A stretch of DNA of 64,000 nucleotides, taken from positions 1 to 64,000 of the forward strand of contig JANQMJ010000026.1 of the NCBI GenBank assembly GCA_028280115.1, read 5' to 3'. This document shows positions 45,094 through 54,565 of the stretch, one piece after another; position 1 is the first letter of the stretch; every line of letters begins with the position of its first letter. The position numbers and the translations under genes were made by a program. A model generated the notes under the pieces. The model saw nothing but the letters and a program-made list of their open reading frames with translations, was not told the DNA's origin and made no database searches. This DNA comes from Parvularculaceae bacterium (GTDB lineage: Bacteria > Pseudomonadota > Alphaproteobacteria > Caulobacterales > Parvularculaceae).

Positions 45094-46257
45094 CTATGCT
45101 GTTCCTAAGAGGTGCGTATCATGCGCTGCGCGCCATTCTGGTTTAACCGTTCGTGTGATTTCAAAGAGATCGTAAATATTATCAATCTTCGAGCCTAAAA
45201 CAGAGTGCAACCCCGGAGCGTCCTGATGCGCATGAAATAATATAGGACGTCCGTCATCGCGCTCGTTTTTCACCAACACTGTTTTGACGTCAAACAAACT
45301 CTCACTGTATCGCATTTCGCGCAGACATGGCATAAAGCGCGCTGCATCCATCGTCATGTGTCTCCATCTCGATTGCGTCGCATATTGCGCTGCATATTCA
45401 TAATTTGTTTTAGGGCCTTGCTGGTCCAGCCAACTATAATGAGGCGTGTAGCGCACATGGGTCAGGGAGTATATCGACTGCGCCGGAAAAGGCATGATGG
45501 AAAAGAACGGACCGTCCATTATTGTGACGCCATATCCCGAGAGATCGGCTGGACGATGCACAAGAGCCACTTCAGCCAGCTCGTGTTTTAACTTCAACGT
45601 TTTAAGGCCGCTCGCCTGGAGGAGAGAATTGAGATTTCCATATGTAATATTGAAAACGGATTTGGCAGCTAACTCTTGACCATCAGAAGTCTCGACGATG
45701 AGACGGCCGTTTTCGCTTTCGATTTTTCGCGCCGGCGTCTCAAAGCGTATCTTGATCGCGGTTTTGGCGAGGCGCTCCGCAAGCGCTTCCCGCAATCGGA
45801 GCCAGTTAAAGGCGACTTCATCGCAGCGAAAGATGTCTTCAATGTATCGGGAGTCGAACAAGGCGTATTCAGCGCGGCTCGCCGGCTCCAGCGGTGCGTC
45901 CATATCGCTATACATCTTGTAAAAGCGGCTGCCGGATACCTTTGAACGATAACGTGCAATCCCATAGAGCATCGTAAAATGATCATCAATCGCCTCAGGA
46001 AAATCCGCAACAAAACGCGACTGCAGATAGCGCGAGCGCAAAGCCGTCACAAAACTGCGCGGATAGTGAAACCCCGTATGCACCCGCGCCTGATTGACGC
46101 GTGAAGCGCGCGTCATCAGCGCGGTGTCGGCTTCCAGTACAAGTATGTTATCGGTGACGCTGCGTAAAAACAGCGCCAGGCAGCAGCCGTAAAAGCCGCC
46201 TCCCGCAATGATTACATCAAAATCCACAGGCGCTGCAGATTTTTGCACAGCATTCAT
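45094..46257 (-). CDS. FAD-dependent oxidoreductase (DAO family)
   Basis: A 387-residue protein with an N-terminal FAD motif VIIAGGGFYGCCLALFL and VLEADTALMTRAS; RVNQARVHTGFHYPRS is the usual substrate-side segment of DAO-family oxidases found in glycan clusters. The C-terminal part is beta-rich. It may oxidise a sugar or amino group; substrate unknown. It lies six bases after the GT2 gene in the glycan operon. Confidence 0.82.
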   Translation of the reverse strand: MNAVQKSAAPVDFDVIIAGGGFYGCCLALFLRSVTDNILVLEADTALMTRASRVNQARVHTGFHYPRSFVTALRSRYLQSRFVADFPEAIDDHFTMLYGIARYRSKVSGSRFYKMYSDMDAPLEPASRAEYALFDSRYIEDIFRCDEVAFNWLRLREALAERLAKTAIKIRFETPARKIESENGRLIVETSDGQELAAKSVFNITYGNLNSLLQASGLKTLKLKHELAEVALVHRPADLSGYGVTIMDGPFFSIMPFPAQSIYSLTHVRYTPHYSWLDQQGPKTNYEYAAQYATQSRWRHMTMDAARFMPCLREMRYSESLFDVKTVLVKNERDDGRPILFHAHQDAPGLHSVLGSKIDNIYDLFEITRTVKPEWRAAHDTHLLGTA

Positions 46258-46263
46258 TGCCGA

Positions 46264-47088
46264 CTATCTCGACGCCGGATGATATACGCGCATAAGCGTC
46301 GCAAGCACGACCATCACGAGGTCGATCAGCGCGCCGGCGCCTGAAATTTTTGTGGGGATTTTCTCGTCTTGCGGATAAATACGGCAGGTGGCGAGCTCTT
46401 TGGAGCACAACCTTAACTGATTAGCGCGCACGGTAAGATAGGCGAGCAGTTCATACTTATCGAACACATCCCTGAAAGGCTGAACGCGATCATCACGCAA
46501 GTAAGCCGCCGAGTACGCTCTGTACCCTTGCGTAGTGTCGGTGTAGAGTCGCCCGGCGGCTATGCTAAGGATAGGCGCATGGATCAATCGTATGCCGAGA
46601 AGCCGCGCTAGGGGCGTGTTTTCGCTATACCCGCCTTTAATAAAGCGCGACGCCTGAACATAATGGAATCCCTCATCAAGCGCGGCGCCAAACGCGGGGA
46701 TTGTGGACACGCCGTCCTTTCCGTTGCCGTCGATGGTGATAACGCCGTCATACCCCTCAAGTAAGACATAGGCGTATGCGCACCTCAATTGCGCGGAGAG
46801 TTTGCCGGGACCGGTCTTGGTAAGCAACGCGCACACACCGCATTTTTTCAGAAATTCGGGTTCAAGCGAGCCGTCCGTAGAACCTCCGTCGACGATAATG
46901 ATGTCATATGCCATATGCAGACCAAGCTCGGCCATCTCATGCAACTGTTTTTGAATGCGTTCGCCTTCATTGATGACGGGAATCACAATCGCGTAGCGCG
47001 CAGCGCGGGACTTTAAGGCCGAGATGGTAAAATTAGGCGTTCGCCAACCGCGTTTTTTAATCTCATTGAGGTGGTCTAGAGCGCTCAC
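46264..47088 (-). CDS. Family 2 glycosyltransferase
   Basis: A 274-residue GT-A enzyme. YAIVIPVINEGERIQKQLHEM and IIIVDGGSTDGSL are the nucleotide-sugar-binding start of GT2 proteins, and VITIDGNGKDGVSTIP is the metal-binding acidic region. It is like polyprenyl-phosphate sugar transferases, with a possible C-terminal hydrophobic segment (ALIDLVMVVLATLMRVY). It overlaps the upstream gene by four bases and is followed by the FAD oxidoreductase gene. A role with GtrA in making a polyprenyl-linked sugar is likely. Confidence 0.88.
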   Translation of the reverse strand: MSALDHLNEIKKRGWRTPNFTISALKSRAARYAIVIPVINEGERIQKQLHEMAELGLHMAYDIIIVDGGSTDGSLEPEFLKKCGVCALLTKTGPGKLSAQLRCAYAYVLLEGYDGVITIDGNGKDGVSTIPAFGAALDEGFHYVQASRFIKGGYSENTPLARLLGIRLIHAPILSIAAGRLYTDTTQGYRAYSAAYLRDDRVQPFRDVFDKYELLAYLTVRANQLRLCSKELATCRIYPQDEKIPTKISGAGALIDLVMVVLATLMRVYHPASR

Positions 47089-48077
47089 GCCACCGTCTCC
47101 TTGCGCAGCGACATTGGATCTGCATCATCGGTCTCAACATTGATTTCACGGTTGGCTGCGAAAAAAGAGGTGTTCGACAACTCACCGACAATTTGCGAGC
47201 GATCCTCGGCGCGTAGCTTAATATATATTTCCGCCGAGCCCAAACTTAATAATCCTATGCCGCCGGCAATAAATCCAACCGACCCGGCCTGTACGATTGC
47301 GGCGGAGAACCAGCCTGGCTCCAATCCTTCGTAAAAGAAATACAGCCCTACTGCATAAAGACCGTATGCGATCGCGCAGAGAAACACTACGAGCGAAAAC
47401 GCAGCGTAGGCTCTTAAAAAGTCAGCGACGGATGCGGTAAGAAGTTCAATCGCCAAATCATAGCGCTCGCGAAATTTCAAAGCGCTTGGCTTTTCAATTT
47501 GCGAGACGCCGCGATAGCGTTCGTAATTATCGACGCTGTGTTTTGGTTCGAAACGCAAATCGAGCGCAGCCGTTGGGCGCAACAGTATCGCCGCAAGTTT
47601 TTCACGAGGCGCAGCGATCGTCTTCATGTCCGCCGGGTTCACCCGATAAGCGGACAGCGCACGCAGCGCGGCGTAAAACGGATGATAGAACATTCGGCTG
47701 AGACGATTTCTTCGCGCAAGATGAATGCGGTCTTTTTCAAAGGCGCGATCGGCAATATCAAAACAATCAATACAGCCGATTTCATTCGCAGCCGAAATGA
47801 CGACGACTTCGCCAATCGCCTCTGCGGCGACTGCAGCGCGCCGGCGATAATAGCCGCCTGAACCGTCTGCAATAATGATCCGCAAATTTTTTGCGTCTGA
47901 AAGAAGGCCTCCGGCGGCTTCCACGGAAGAAAGCGCCGCGCTGCGAATCATATAGAGCACTTCAAAATAAAGATAATGCGCCGCGGCCTTTTGCGTGAAC
48001 GCCAATATGGTTTTCAGTTCCTTCGCCGCGTCGCCCTCTTGGACGAAACAAAAAGAGGCAAGAAAATCTCTTCTCAT
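47085..48077 (-). CDS. Probable degenerate GT2-like protein with two membrane spans
   Basis: A 330-residue protein. The N-terminal 230 residues have the rough pattern of a GT-A fold (LRIIIADGSGGYYRRRAAV; a turn to CIDCFDIADRAF where the acidic motif would be) but lack a clear DXD. Two C-terminal spans (about 228-255 and 262-288) and SAEIYIKLRAEDRSQIVGELSN resemble the end of GtrB/DPM1-type transferases. It may be an inactive partner of the neighbouring GT2 protein. It overlaps both neighbours by four bases. Confidence 0.6.
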   Translation of the reverse strand: MRRDFLASFCFVQEGDAAKELKTILAFTQKAAAHYLYFEVLYMIRSAALSSVEAAGGLLSDAKNLRIIIADGSGGYYRRRAAVAAEAIGEVVVISAANEIGCIDCFDIADRAFEKDRIHLARRNRLSRMFYHPFYAALRALSAYRVNPADMKTIAAPREKLAAILLRPTAALDLRFEPKHSVDNYERYRGVSQIEKPSALKFRERYDLAIELLTASVADFLRAYAAFSLVVFLCAIAYGLYAVGLYFFYEGLEPGWFSAAIVQAGSVGFIAGGIGLLSLGSAEIYIKLRAEDRSQIVGELSNTSFFAANREINVETDDADPMSLRKETVA

Positions 48078-48916
48078 GGGCTTTCACCAGAAAGCGCGCG
48101 CGCGCAAATCGCCAACGCATTGTCAATAGCGTCTACTCCTTGCACATTATCTCGCCGCATCTCAATAGAAAACCAACCGTCATATCCGGCGGCTTTCAGC
48201 GCCGTCGCGGCGCGCGCGAAAGCGGCGGCGTCGGCTGGCGCGGGCGCTAATTGCGGTTCGCTGACATGCACATGAGAGACATGCCGTTTAGCTGATTCGT
48301 ATAAAGCGCCCGCTTGTTCATAGTCTTCATTCATTATTAGGGCGCCAATATCGAAATTCACCGTCACGCCGGGATGATCCACGCGTTGGGCAAACGCCGC
48401 GGTCTCGCTAAGCGTGTTCAAAAAATTTGTACCGTAAGCGGCGGGGTTTGGCTCCAACGCAATTTTAACGCCTGCTTTGCGCGCCTTCTCGCCGAGCATA
48501 CGAAATGAACCGATAGCGATTTCTTCCGCAGCCGCATGGTTCAACTCGTCGGGAATCACGCGATTTTTCGGCGAGCCCATGACGAGATTTGGAATTCCAA
48601 GCCGATTCGCCAGCGCGATCGCGCGTTCAAGTCCGCACAGGAAATTCGCCTGCTCTGTCTGTCCGCCAAACAATAGCGCGTCTTTGACTCCAAAAAGCAA
48701 CGATTGCATTGAAACAAGGACCACGCCATGCGCGCTGAGCGCGCTGTTGAACGCCCGCACGGCGGCCGGCGACGGCGCGAAAGCATCGTCTTCCTGAGGG
48801 AAAGCCAGCCCAGGCGCAATCTCCAAGCCCCGCGCGCCGTGCTGCGCCATCAGCGATAGAGCGGCGTCCAATTCCTCCGGTCGCCAAGCAATATTGGATA
48901 TAGCCAACTTCACCAA
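48074..48916 (-). CDS. Sugar phosphate isomerase/epimerase (xylose-isomerase-like TIM barrel)
   Basis: A 280-residue AP-endonuclease-2-type TIM barrel: LAISNIAWRPEELDAALSLM, VLVSMQSLLFGV, LVMGSPKNRVIP, IALEPNPAAYG, VNFDIGALIMN, VSHVHVSEPQL and WFSIEMRRD contain the Glu, Asp, His and Glu that bind metal in this superfamily. It would isomerise or epimerise a sugar precursor of the surface glycan; substrate unknown. It overlaps the epimerase gene by seven bases. Confidence 0.85.
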   Translation of the reverse strand: MVKLAISNIAWRPEELDAALSLMAQHGARGLEIAPGLAFPQEDDAFAPSPAAVRAFNSALSAHGVVLVSMQSLLFGVKDALLFGGQTEQANFLCGLERAIALANRLGIPNLVMGSPKNRVIPDELNHAAAEEIAIGSFRMLGEKARKAGVKIALEPNPAAYGTNFLNTLSETAAFAQRVDHPGVTVNFDIGALIMNEDYEQAGALYESAKRHVSHVHVSEPQLAPAPADAAAFARAATALKAAGYDGWFSIEMRRDNVQGVDAIDNALAICARALSGESP

Positions 48917-49866
48917 GGACGCTCCGTATCAAAAAAGGCGCGCAGCGCCTGCATTGTCTGCTCCCGGCTGAAATGATATGGGCCGCTGCCGCCGAACAGA
49001 TCGCCATATAGAGTGCGAACGTCTTCTTTGATGATCGGCGGACCGGCGTTTTCAAAAGGATATCCTGTGAGAGACTCGTGAATCTCAAAGGCATGGAGCG
49101 GTTGGGAACAAATATTGAGAACGTCAATATCCTCCTCAATGACGGTTTCGACGTCGTCGGCCAGGCGTTCTAGATGATAACATTGGAAGGCGCTTGCACT
49201 GTTGGTGAACAATCGGGCGGTGAAGCCGGCGTCAACGAAGATTTTGGCAAGCTTATCGTCGGTTTTGTCGGCTTGCGCGCGCGCACGATCATAACGCAAC
49301 ATGCCGAGCGCCTGATCCAGCTCGAAATAGTCCCCGGCCAGCCTGGCGTCGGCTGCATCAAACTGCGCCAGCAGGCTATTCCATTTCTCCGGTTTCAAAA
49401 AAGAGGGAACGGGATTCATCAAATCGAAGATGAAGTTTTTCTTCAGCCCGCGGCCAAACAGCGCCGGAAGCCTGACAATCTGTGTGCGTCCCGGGCGGTT
49501 GATGAGCGCTTCTTCCAAAGCGCGACGGTTTCTACCGTAGGCTTTTTGCGTTTCATATGACGCGTCTTTTTCGGTGTATCCTTTGCTGACATCGTCAAAG
49601 ACGGCAACGGTGGAAATGAGGATCAAGCGCTCGATATTCGCGAGCAAGATCGCCTTTGCAAGGCGATCGAGATTGCGTTGATCCTGTTCGGGATTGGCGT
49701 TTGCAGCCCACATCATCGCCGGCGCGCCAGCGCAAATCACCAAATCGAAGGATGATTCGGGAAGCGCATCGATATTGGACGAGTTGTATTGCTCATCAAA
49801 CGATCTGCTGCGTGAAAGCGTGCGCCCTACAAATCCGGTATGTCCTATGATAGCCGTGCGCGGCAT
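48910..49866 (-). CDS. NAD-dependent epimerase/dehydratase-like protein
   Basis: About 318 residues from the ATG at 49,866 (MPRTAIIGHTGFVG), where the Rossmann GxxGxxG motif begins; upstream in-frame starts would add non-conserved residues. LVICAGAPAMMWAANANPEQDQRNLDRL, LILISTVAVFDD and YGRNRRALEEAL supply the short-chain dehydrogenase Tyr-xxx-related region, though YGRNR replaces YxxxK. First gene of the glycan operon, divergent from the 1,010-residue membrane protein with about 200 bases between. Confidence 0.8.
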   Translation of the reverse strand: MPRTAIIGHTGFVGRTLSRSRSFDEQYNSSNIDALPESSFDLVICAGAPAMMWAANANPEQDQRNLDRLAKAILLANIERLILISTVAVFDDVSKGYTEKDASYETQKAYGRNRRALEEALINRPGRTQIVRLPALFGRGLKKNFIFDLMNPVPSFLKPEKWNSLLAQFDAADARLAGDYFELDQALGMLRYDRARAQADKTDDKLAKIFVDAGFTARLFTNSASAFQCYHLERLADDVETVIEEDIDVLNICSQPLHAFEIHESLTGYPFENAGPPIIKEDVRTLYGDLFGGSGPYHFSREQTMQALRAFFDTERPW

Positions 49867-50063
49867 AGTATTCTTCGCCAAGATACTTAGACAAACGATG
49901 ACTGCAGGCGTGGTAATGGGCATCATCCTATGAAGCACACTATCACGCGCCGCAAGAGCCCGAAAAATAGCGGGCGGGCTCAGGGTGAGCTATTTTTTTC
50001 TCATAGCGCCACAATTATAGTAGGCAATTCAACTTATCGGGCAAGGCCCGCCAAAGGGAAAAT

Positions 50064-53000
50064 ATGACAAATACCTTTCGCGCAGCCTTGCTGTATATGG
50101 GAGTTTGGCTGCCAATCAGCATTGGCGTTGCAGCTTATTGGTGGAGCATCGCCCCTCATGAAGGCTTCGCTTCTGAATTGACCACAAGTTCTGCGCTGTG
50201 GAACGACCTCAATAAACTGCGCGATCTGCAGATCGTTCCCTTGCTTCTTGCGCTGCAAGCGATGGGACTCGTATTCATGTGGGCGCTTTCGCGAAACTCG
50301 GAAGCTGAGCCAAGGGCGGCGAAATTTGAGACTCTGTCGAGGCTTGCCCCTGTTCTTGCGCTCGCGCTCGCAGTATTATTTGGTTTCGCGCCGGCTTTGC
50401 CGATCCTGGCGGTCGGTCTCCTTACGTTGTTCTATTATTGGCGGTATGTGGATTCCTGGCATCAGCAACTGACCAGGGGCGTCGTCGTCGCGATTGGGGC
50501 GATGCTGATCATACACAACGCCGTCGAGGCACCCGTCCACATATCATTGCTTGTCGGCATGGGGCTCGCCAGCTTATGCGCGGCGCCGGGCGCTTTCGGG
50601 CGAAAGCTGCTGGCCGTCTCCTATCCCGCCGGCGTAGTTGTTGTTTGCATTGTCTTCTGTTCAATAGCGCCCCGCTTTTGGCTGCATGAACGCCCCTTTG
50701 GCGCTTTGACCATACTCGATGGCGTATTCGCCATATTGGTTCTTACAACGATCATTCTTGCCTGGCGCAAGCTAAGGGAGAACAAACAACCTACGCCAGC
50801 GCCGCCGATCGTTTTGGCGATGGCGTTTTCTCTCTTTTTTGTTCGCGAGTATGGCGGCGTCAGCATCAGCCCCGATGACTATCATTTTGGGGAAAGGCTC
50901 GTCGCATTCGACGCTCTGGCGAACGGCAGGGGATTGTTCACGACGGTCATTCCCTCACACGGTTTTGCGAACGCTTTCGGCGGCGTGATTTCCTGGGCGG
51001 GCGGCGACGTGACTGCTGGCGGCGTCGTTTGGGGTGAACGGTTGGGTTATTTTCTCGGCAGATTCGCCGCGTTGACCCTGTTATTTTCGATGATCCGGGG
51101 CGGCTACGGTCTCGCCTTAGCGTTGGTTTTTCCCTTGCACCATCTGCACACGTATCTGACACCTTTCTTTACTTTATTGCTATTGGCGTTGAATTTTGTT
51201 CCGTCGGCGTTGCTGGCGGGGTTTTTTACGGCGGCCGTGAGCGCGGCGTCGATATTTTTTGCCGGCGGAATAGGAGCAGCGCTTGCGGTCGCAGGGGCCG
51301 CAGCACTGGCTGCAGTGCGTTTTCTCCGCTCGCCCCGTGAACTTTTATGGTTTGTGATCGGCGGAGCATTATGCGGCGCGTTGACATTAATTGTCTTCTG
51401 GGATCAGACGATCTCCTGGGCGAACTATTTGTTAATTTCGGCGCAAACAAACGTCGTAGTATATTCTATTGCCGAGCAGCGCTTTCCACTTTTCAAGCAT
51501 GCATGGACCGACCACGCGTTCATGTTCTTGCCTAGTTTTGGCGCACTTATTTCAATTATTGCGATTCAGCGCAAACTGAACGGAAGAAGCAACGCCTTGC
51601 GCGCTGTTCTTGTCATTCTCCCCTTATTCGTTCTCGCTTTTCTCCTAAGCAACTACGCCATGACAAGGACCAGCGCCCACGCAACACGCGCCGTGAAGTC
51701 GACTCACATCGCTGCAATATTCCTCGCGCCGTGGGCGTTGCTGATGTTCCCCGGTCGATCCCCTGGCCTAGCTGTTGGTGCGTCCGTACTGCTTCTGTCC
51801 GGACTTTATGCAGGCCCTTCTAATTCTCCTTACATTTACGCGATCAATCAACGCGTCAACCTCATGCCGCAAAAAAAGCCTGTAAAGTCTAGCCGGATCG
51901 CTCCGCGTATAAAAGAATCGTTGCGGCTGGGCGCAGGCGCAATGTCGCACGAGCATCGCCAAGACATAACGGCCATTAAAGAAGTCATAGACGTTCTTTT
52001 GCCTGAAGGGGACTCCTTCGCTAATCTCACCAACCGTTCTGCGCTTTCATTCTATCTCAATCGACCGCCTGTGGAAGTTTTAACCAGCGCATACAATTCA
52101 GCGCCGCGGGCTTTTCAGGAGCTTACCCTCAAGCGTTGGCGCGCTGCGCCGCCGCCGCTAGCGTTAGTCGCCGCCAACAATGTGGAACATGATGGCAGAA
52201 CTCTTCCATTGCGCAGTTACGGCCTGTACCGCTTCTTGATTGATGGCTATGAGCCTTTTATGATCGGCAGCAGGGTCTTCGCGGCGCCGAAAGGATCTGG
52301 GCTGATTGCGCACCGCGAATCTCACTTTACGCCGGTGCGGTTGACTGACAAGAATTGGATAAACGGCATCGGTGCGGGCGATAATAATTGGAGTTTCTTT
52401 CTTAGCCTGGATGACGCCGCCCATATAAATGAAGGGGACAGGCTTGTCTTTTCGGACGGTGTAGAGCGGGTTGTCCTTCGGCGCCAACGTGTGAACGTCA
52501 AAGTCGATGGTTCGCCCCTGAATCCAACAGACCTTGCGACGCACTCCTTTGTCATAAGAGACGATCCGCGACGACTTTCCAGTCTGGAGGTGTGGAATAG
52601 AGCTTTTCCCATTCGGCATTTTGGCAAATTGCCATCTGCATGGGGACGCTCTCTCTCGAAACTTCGCCGCCAAATCGCCGATCAACCGCAAGCTGTTTTG
52701 TCGCTGACGTCTGTGCGTGCGGCGCAGGCGCTCGACAAAGAAAACGAGTTCGAAATTACAGCCGACGATCCGCAATGGATATACCATGCAACATCCCCCA
52801 TCGCGCCAAAGGGCTCTGGCTTGCTGAAGATGTTCGTCCGATGTGCGGACAGCGCGATCCCGGCTGTGCAGGTTTTCTGGCGCGCGCAAGGGCAGACTTT
52901 TGATGAGCGGCGCAGCGTAAGATTCCTCGCCACGAATGAAGAAAATCTCGTGCCACTCGATGCCTTGCCTAGTTGGCTCTTATCAGAACCGATCATTCAC

Positions 53001-53096
53001 CTGCGAATCGACGTTAATAACCCGCAACAATGCCCTCAACCCATCTTGGGGCCGATCAGCCTTCACGCGCGCATAGATCCAAGTCTCGGGAGATAA
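50064..53096 (+). CDS. Large polytopic membrane protein, possibly a GT-C glycosyltransferase
   Basis: A 1,010-residue protein. About twelve hydrophobic spans occupy residues 5-580, and a soluble periplasmic domain follows (about 600-1,010). The layout, with an early extramembrane loop rich in acidic residues (ISPDDYHFGERLVAFDALANG) and a soluble end with FANLTNRSALSFYLNRPP, is that of GT-C type lipid-linked sugar transferases. Divergent from the glycan operon, so it probably serves the same pathway. The family is not certain. Confidence 0.6.
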   Translation: MTNTFRAALLYMGVWLPISIGVAAYWWSIAPHEGFASELTTSSALWNDLNKLRDLQIVPLLLALQAMGLVFMWALSRNSEAEPRAAKFETLSRLAPVLALALAVLFGFAPALPILAVGLLTLFYYWRYVDSWHQQLTRGVVVAIGAMLIIHNAVEAPVHISLLVGMGLASLCAAPGAFGRKLLAVSYPAGVVVVCIVFCSIAPRFWLHERPFGALTILDGVFAILVLTTIILAWRKLRENKQPTPAPPIVLAMAFSLFFVREYGGVSISPDDYHFGERLVAFDALANGRGLFTTVIPSHGFANAFGGVISWAGGDVTAGGVVWGERLGYFLGRFAALTLLFSMIRGGYGLALALVFPLHHLHTYLTPFFTLLLLALNFVPSALLAGFFTAAVSAASIFFAGGIGAALAVAGAAALAAVRFLRSPRELLWFVIGGALCGALTLIVFWDQTISWANYLLISAQTNVVVYSIAEQRFPLFKHAWTDHAFMFLPSFGALISIIAIQRKLNGRSNALRAVLVILPLFVLAFLLSNYAMTRTSAHATRAVKSTHIAAIFLAPWALLMFPGRSPGLAVGASVLLLSGLYAGPSNSPYIYAINQRVNLMPQKKPVKSSRIAPRIKESLRLGAGAMSHEHRQDITAIKEVIDVLLPEGDSFANLTNRSALSFYLNRPPVEVLTSAYNSAPRAFQELTLKRWRAAPPPLALVAANNVEHDGRTLPLRSYGLYRFLIDGYEPFMIGSRVFAAPKGSGLIAHRESHFTPVRLTDKNWINGIGAGDNNWSFFLSLDDAAHINEGDRLVFSDGVERVVLRRQRVNVKVDGSPLNPTDLATHSFVIRDDPRRLSSLEVWNRAFPIRHFGKLPSAWGRSLSKLRRQIADQPQAVLSLTSVRAAQALDKENEFEITADDPQWIYHATSPIAPKGSGLLKMFVRCADSAIPAVQVFWRAQGQTFDERRSVRFLATNEENLVPLDALPSWLLSEPIIHLRIDVNNPQQCPQPILGPISLHARIDPSLGR

Positions 53097-53181
53097 ACTA
53101 AACCGCCTTCCATCGAAGCAAGCCCCATGGCTGCATAAAAAGTGGCTGCGCCTTCGGGATATTGTCAGGCGCATCTAACCG

Positions 53182-53297
53182 GAAATTATCATTCCGGGCC
53201 GAATGACGCGCTAGCGAAAGCTATTTCCGGAACGCCTCCAGCGCACATCGCCGCCACCGTGGGATCGGTTTGCAGTTTTGTACGGGAATGGCGCGCC
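53182..53297 (+). pseudogene. Fossil C-terminus of a large serine recombinase
   Basis: Translation gives GPNDALAKAISGTPPAHIAA and then VREWRALE, closely matching the last 40 residues of the intact recombinase at 55,610-57,235 (GPKDALAEAVTGMPPAHIAA, VREWRARE). It breaks off abruptly on the left at 53,181. The fragment ends in the same 18 bases as the recombinase/tRNA junction. It is what remains of an earlier element at this attachment site. Confidence 0.75.
53280..53297 (+). repeat. Left boundary repeat of the tRNA-Arg element
   Basis: GTACGGGAATGGCGCGCC is identical to 57,197-57,214. Its TGGCGCGCC part is the complement of the tRNA-Arg 3' end (GGCGCGCCA). The two copies delimit a 3.9-kb element. 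Confidence 0.65.
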
Positions 53298-53709
53298 TTG
53301 GAGAGAGAATCGAGAAAGACCGGCCGCCGCCGAGCCGACCCTCACATAATCTATGCCTCAAAAGACGCTCTTTTCGCCGTGAACGATAAAGTATGGTTTT
53401 TAGGCAGTGTTCTCACGAACCGCGTAGCTGCCATTAGTGCGATTAGAAAAATATCGAAACCACCTTGAAGAAATTCGAAATGGTTTCCCCTGTGAGCGGT
53501 TCAAGCGAAGCTAGTGAGTTCTGCATCCGGCTGAAAGCCCTAAAGGCGGAGTTTGACAACATAATCGCGAACATTCGAAAGCGTCCGATGAACTGGCCGC
53601 ATACCGCTAGACTGTGAAGCTTTAGATTTATATAGATTCCGAATTCGGGTTCGGTTACAGTTCTTATCATCTTTGCGGCGATGAACGCCGAAGTTTCGAA
53701 TAGTCTGTA

Positions 53710-54513
53710 ATGGCGATCAGGCGAAAACCAAGGAAACCCAAGGTCGCCGCTCGGGGCCTGAACGACAGCCGGACGCACGCCCTCTATCGGGCCGGTCTGC
53801 AATTCCTAGCGGAAAGCGATTGCGATGAGGTCTCTATCGCCCGGATCACAAAGGCGGCGGAATGCTCTGTCGGCGCGTTTTACGAGCGCTTCGCGGATAA
53901 GAACGCATATTTGGTTTTTCTTATTCGAAATTCATTTCGCACGAAAATAAACAGACTTGAAAATACATTACCGGAAATTACGCGCAGAAAATCCAATAGA
54001 AAATCGATTATTGCAGAAATTGCCAAATTTCTGGTCGATGAATTTTCAGGCGCAAAATCGGCCGGCATTATTCACGTCGCTTTGAAATTGGCGCCGACGC
54101 ATCCTGAGGCGTTAACGCCAATTACGGAATATCGCGCCATTGCAAATGAAATAATATACAAAATTCTACAGCCTCGTATAAAAGGCCGTGGCGCACGGAA
54201 TCGCGTTGAAGAAGCATTGCAGATCGTATTTTCGGTTATCTTCGACGCCATTCAGCAAAATCATGGGCCGCTGCAATTACATAATGCGCGCACGAGCGCG
54301 ATATTGGCGCGGCAATTTGAGGCGCGAATTGCGGATAGTGCGAAATTGCCAATGGGCGCAGTCATTAATTCTACAAAATCGGCGCACAATAAAACTCAGG
54401 ATAAAGAACTAGCGATTGACCCTGAGCGGATTGCACACTCTCCGCGTGATAAACGCCGAGAATCGGCGCCGGAGGCTAAATCAAGTAAGCGTCGGAATGT
54501 GAAAATGATCTGA
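53710..54513 (+). CDS. TetR-family transcriptional regulator
   Basis: A 267-residue protein. The N-terminal helix-turn-helix (ALYRAGLQFLAESDCDEVSIARITKAAECSVGAFYERFADKNAYLVFLI) is typical of TetR. The ligand-binding part (about 75-215) is helical; a basic, polar C-terminal tail of about 50 residues is unusual. A basic N-terminal patch (RRKPRKPKV) precedes the domain. It probably controls the following genes of the element; the ligand is unknown. ATG without a strong Shine-Dalgarno sequence. Confidence 0.85.
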   Translation: MAIRRKPRKPKVAARGLNDSRTHALYRAGLQFLAESDCDEVSIARITKAAECSVGAFYERFADKNAYLVFLIRNSFRTKINRLENTLPEITRRKSNRKSIIAEIAKFLVDEFSGAKSAGIIHVALKLAPTHPEALTPITEYRAIANEIIYKILQPRIKGRGARNRVEEALQIVFSVIFDAIQQNHGPLQLHNARTSAILARQFEARIADSAKLPMGAVINSTKSAHNKTQDKELAIDPERIAHSPRDKRRESAPEAKSSKRRNVKMI

Positions 54514-54565
54514 TTGGCGGCTTTATTGCTTTTATTTGGTTTATTGAACCCAATGGGAATTGCTT

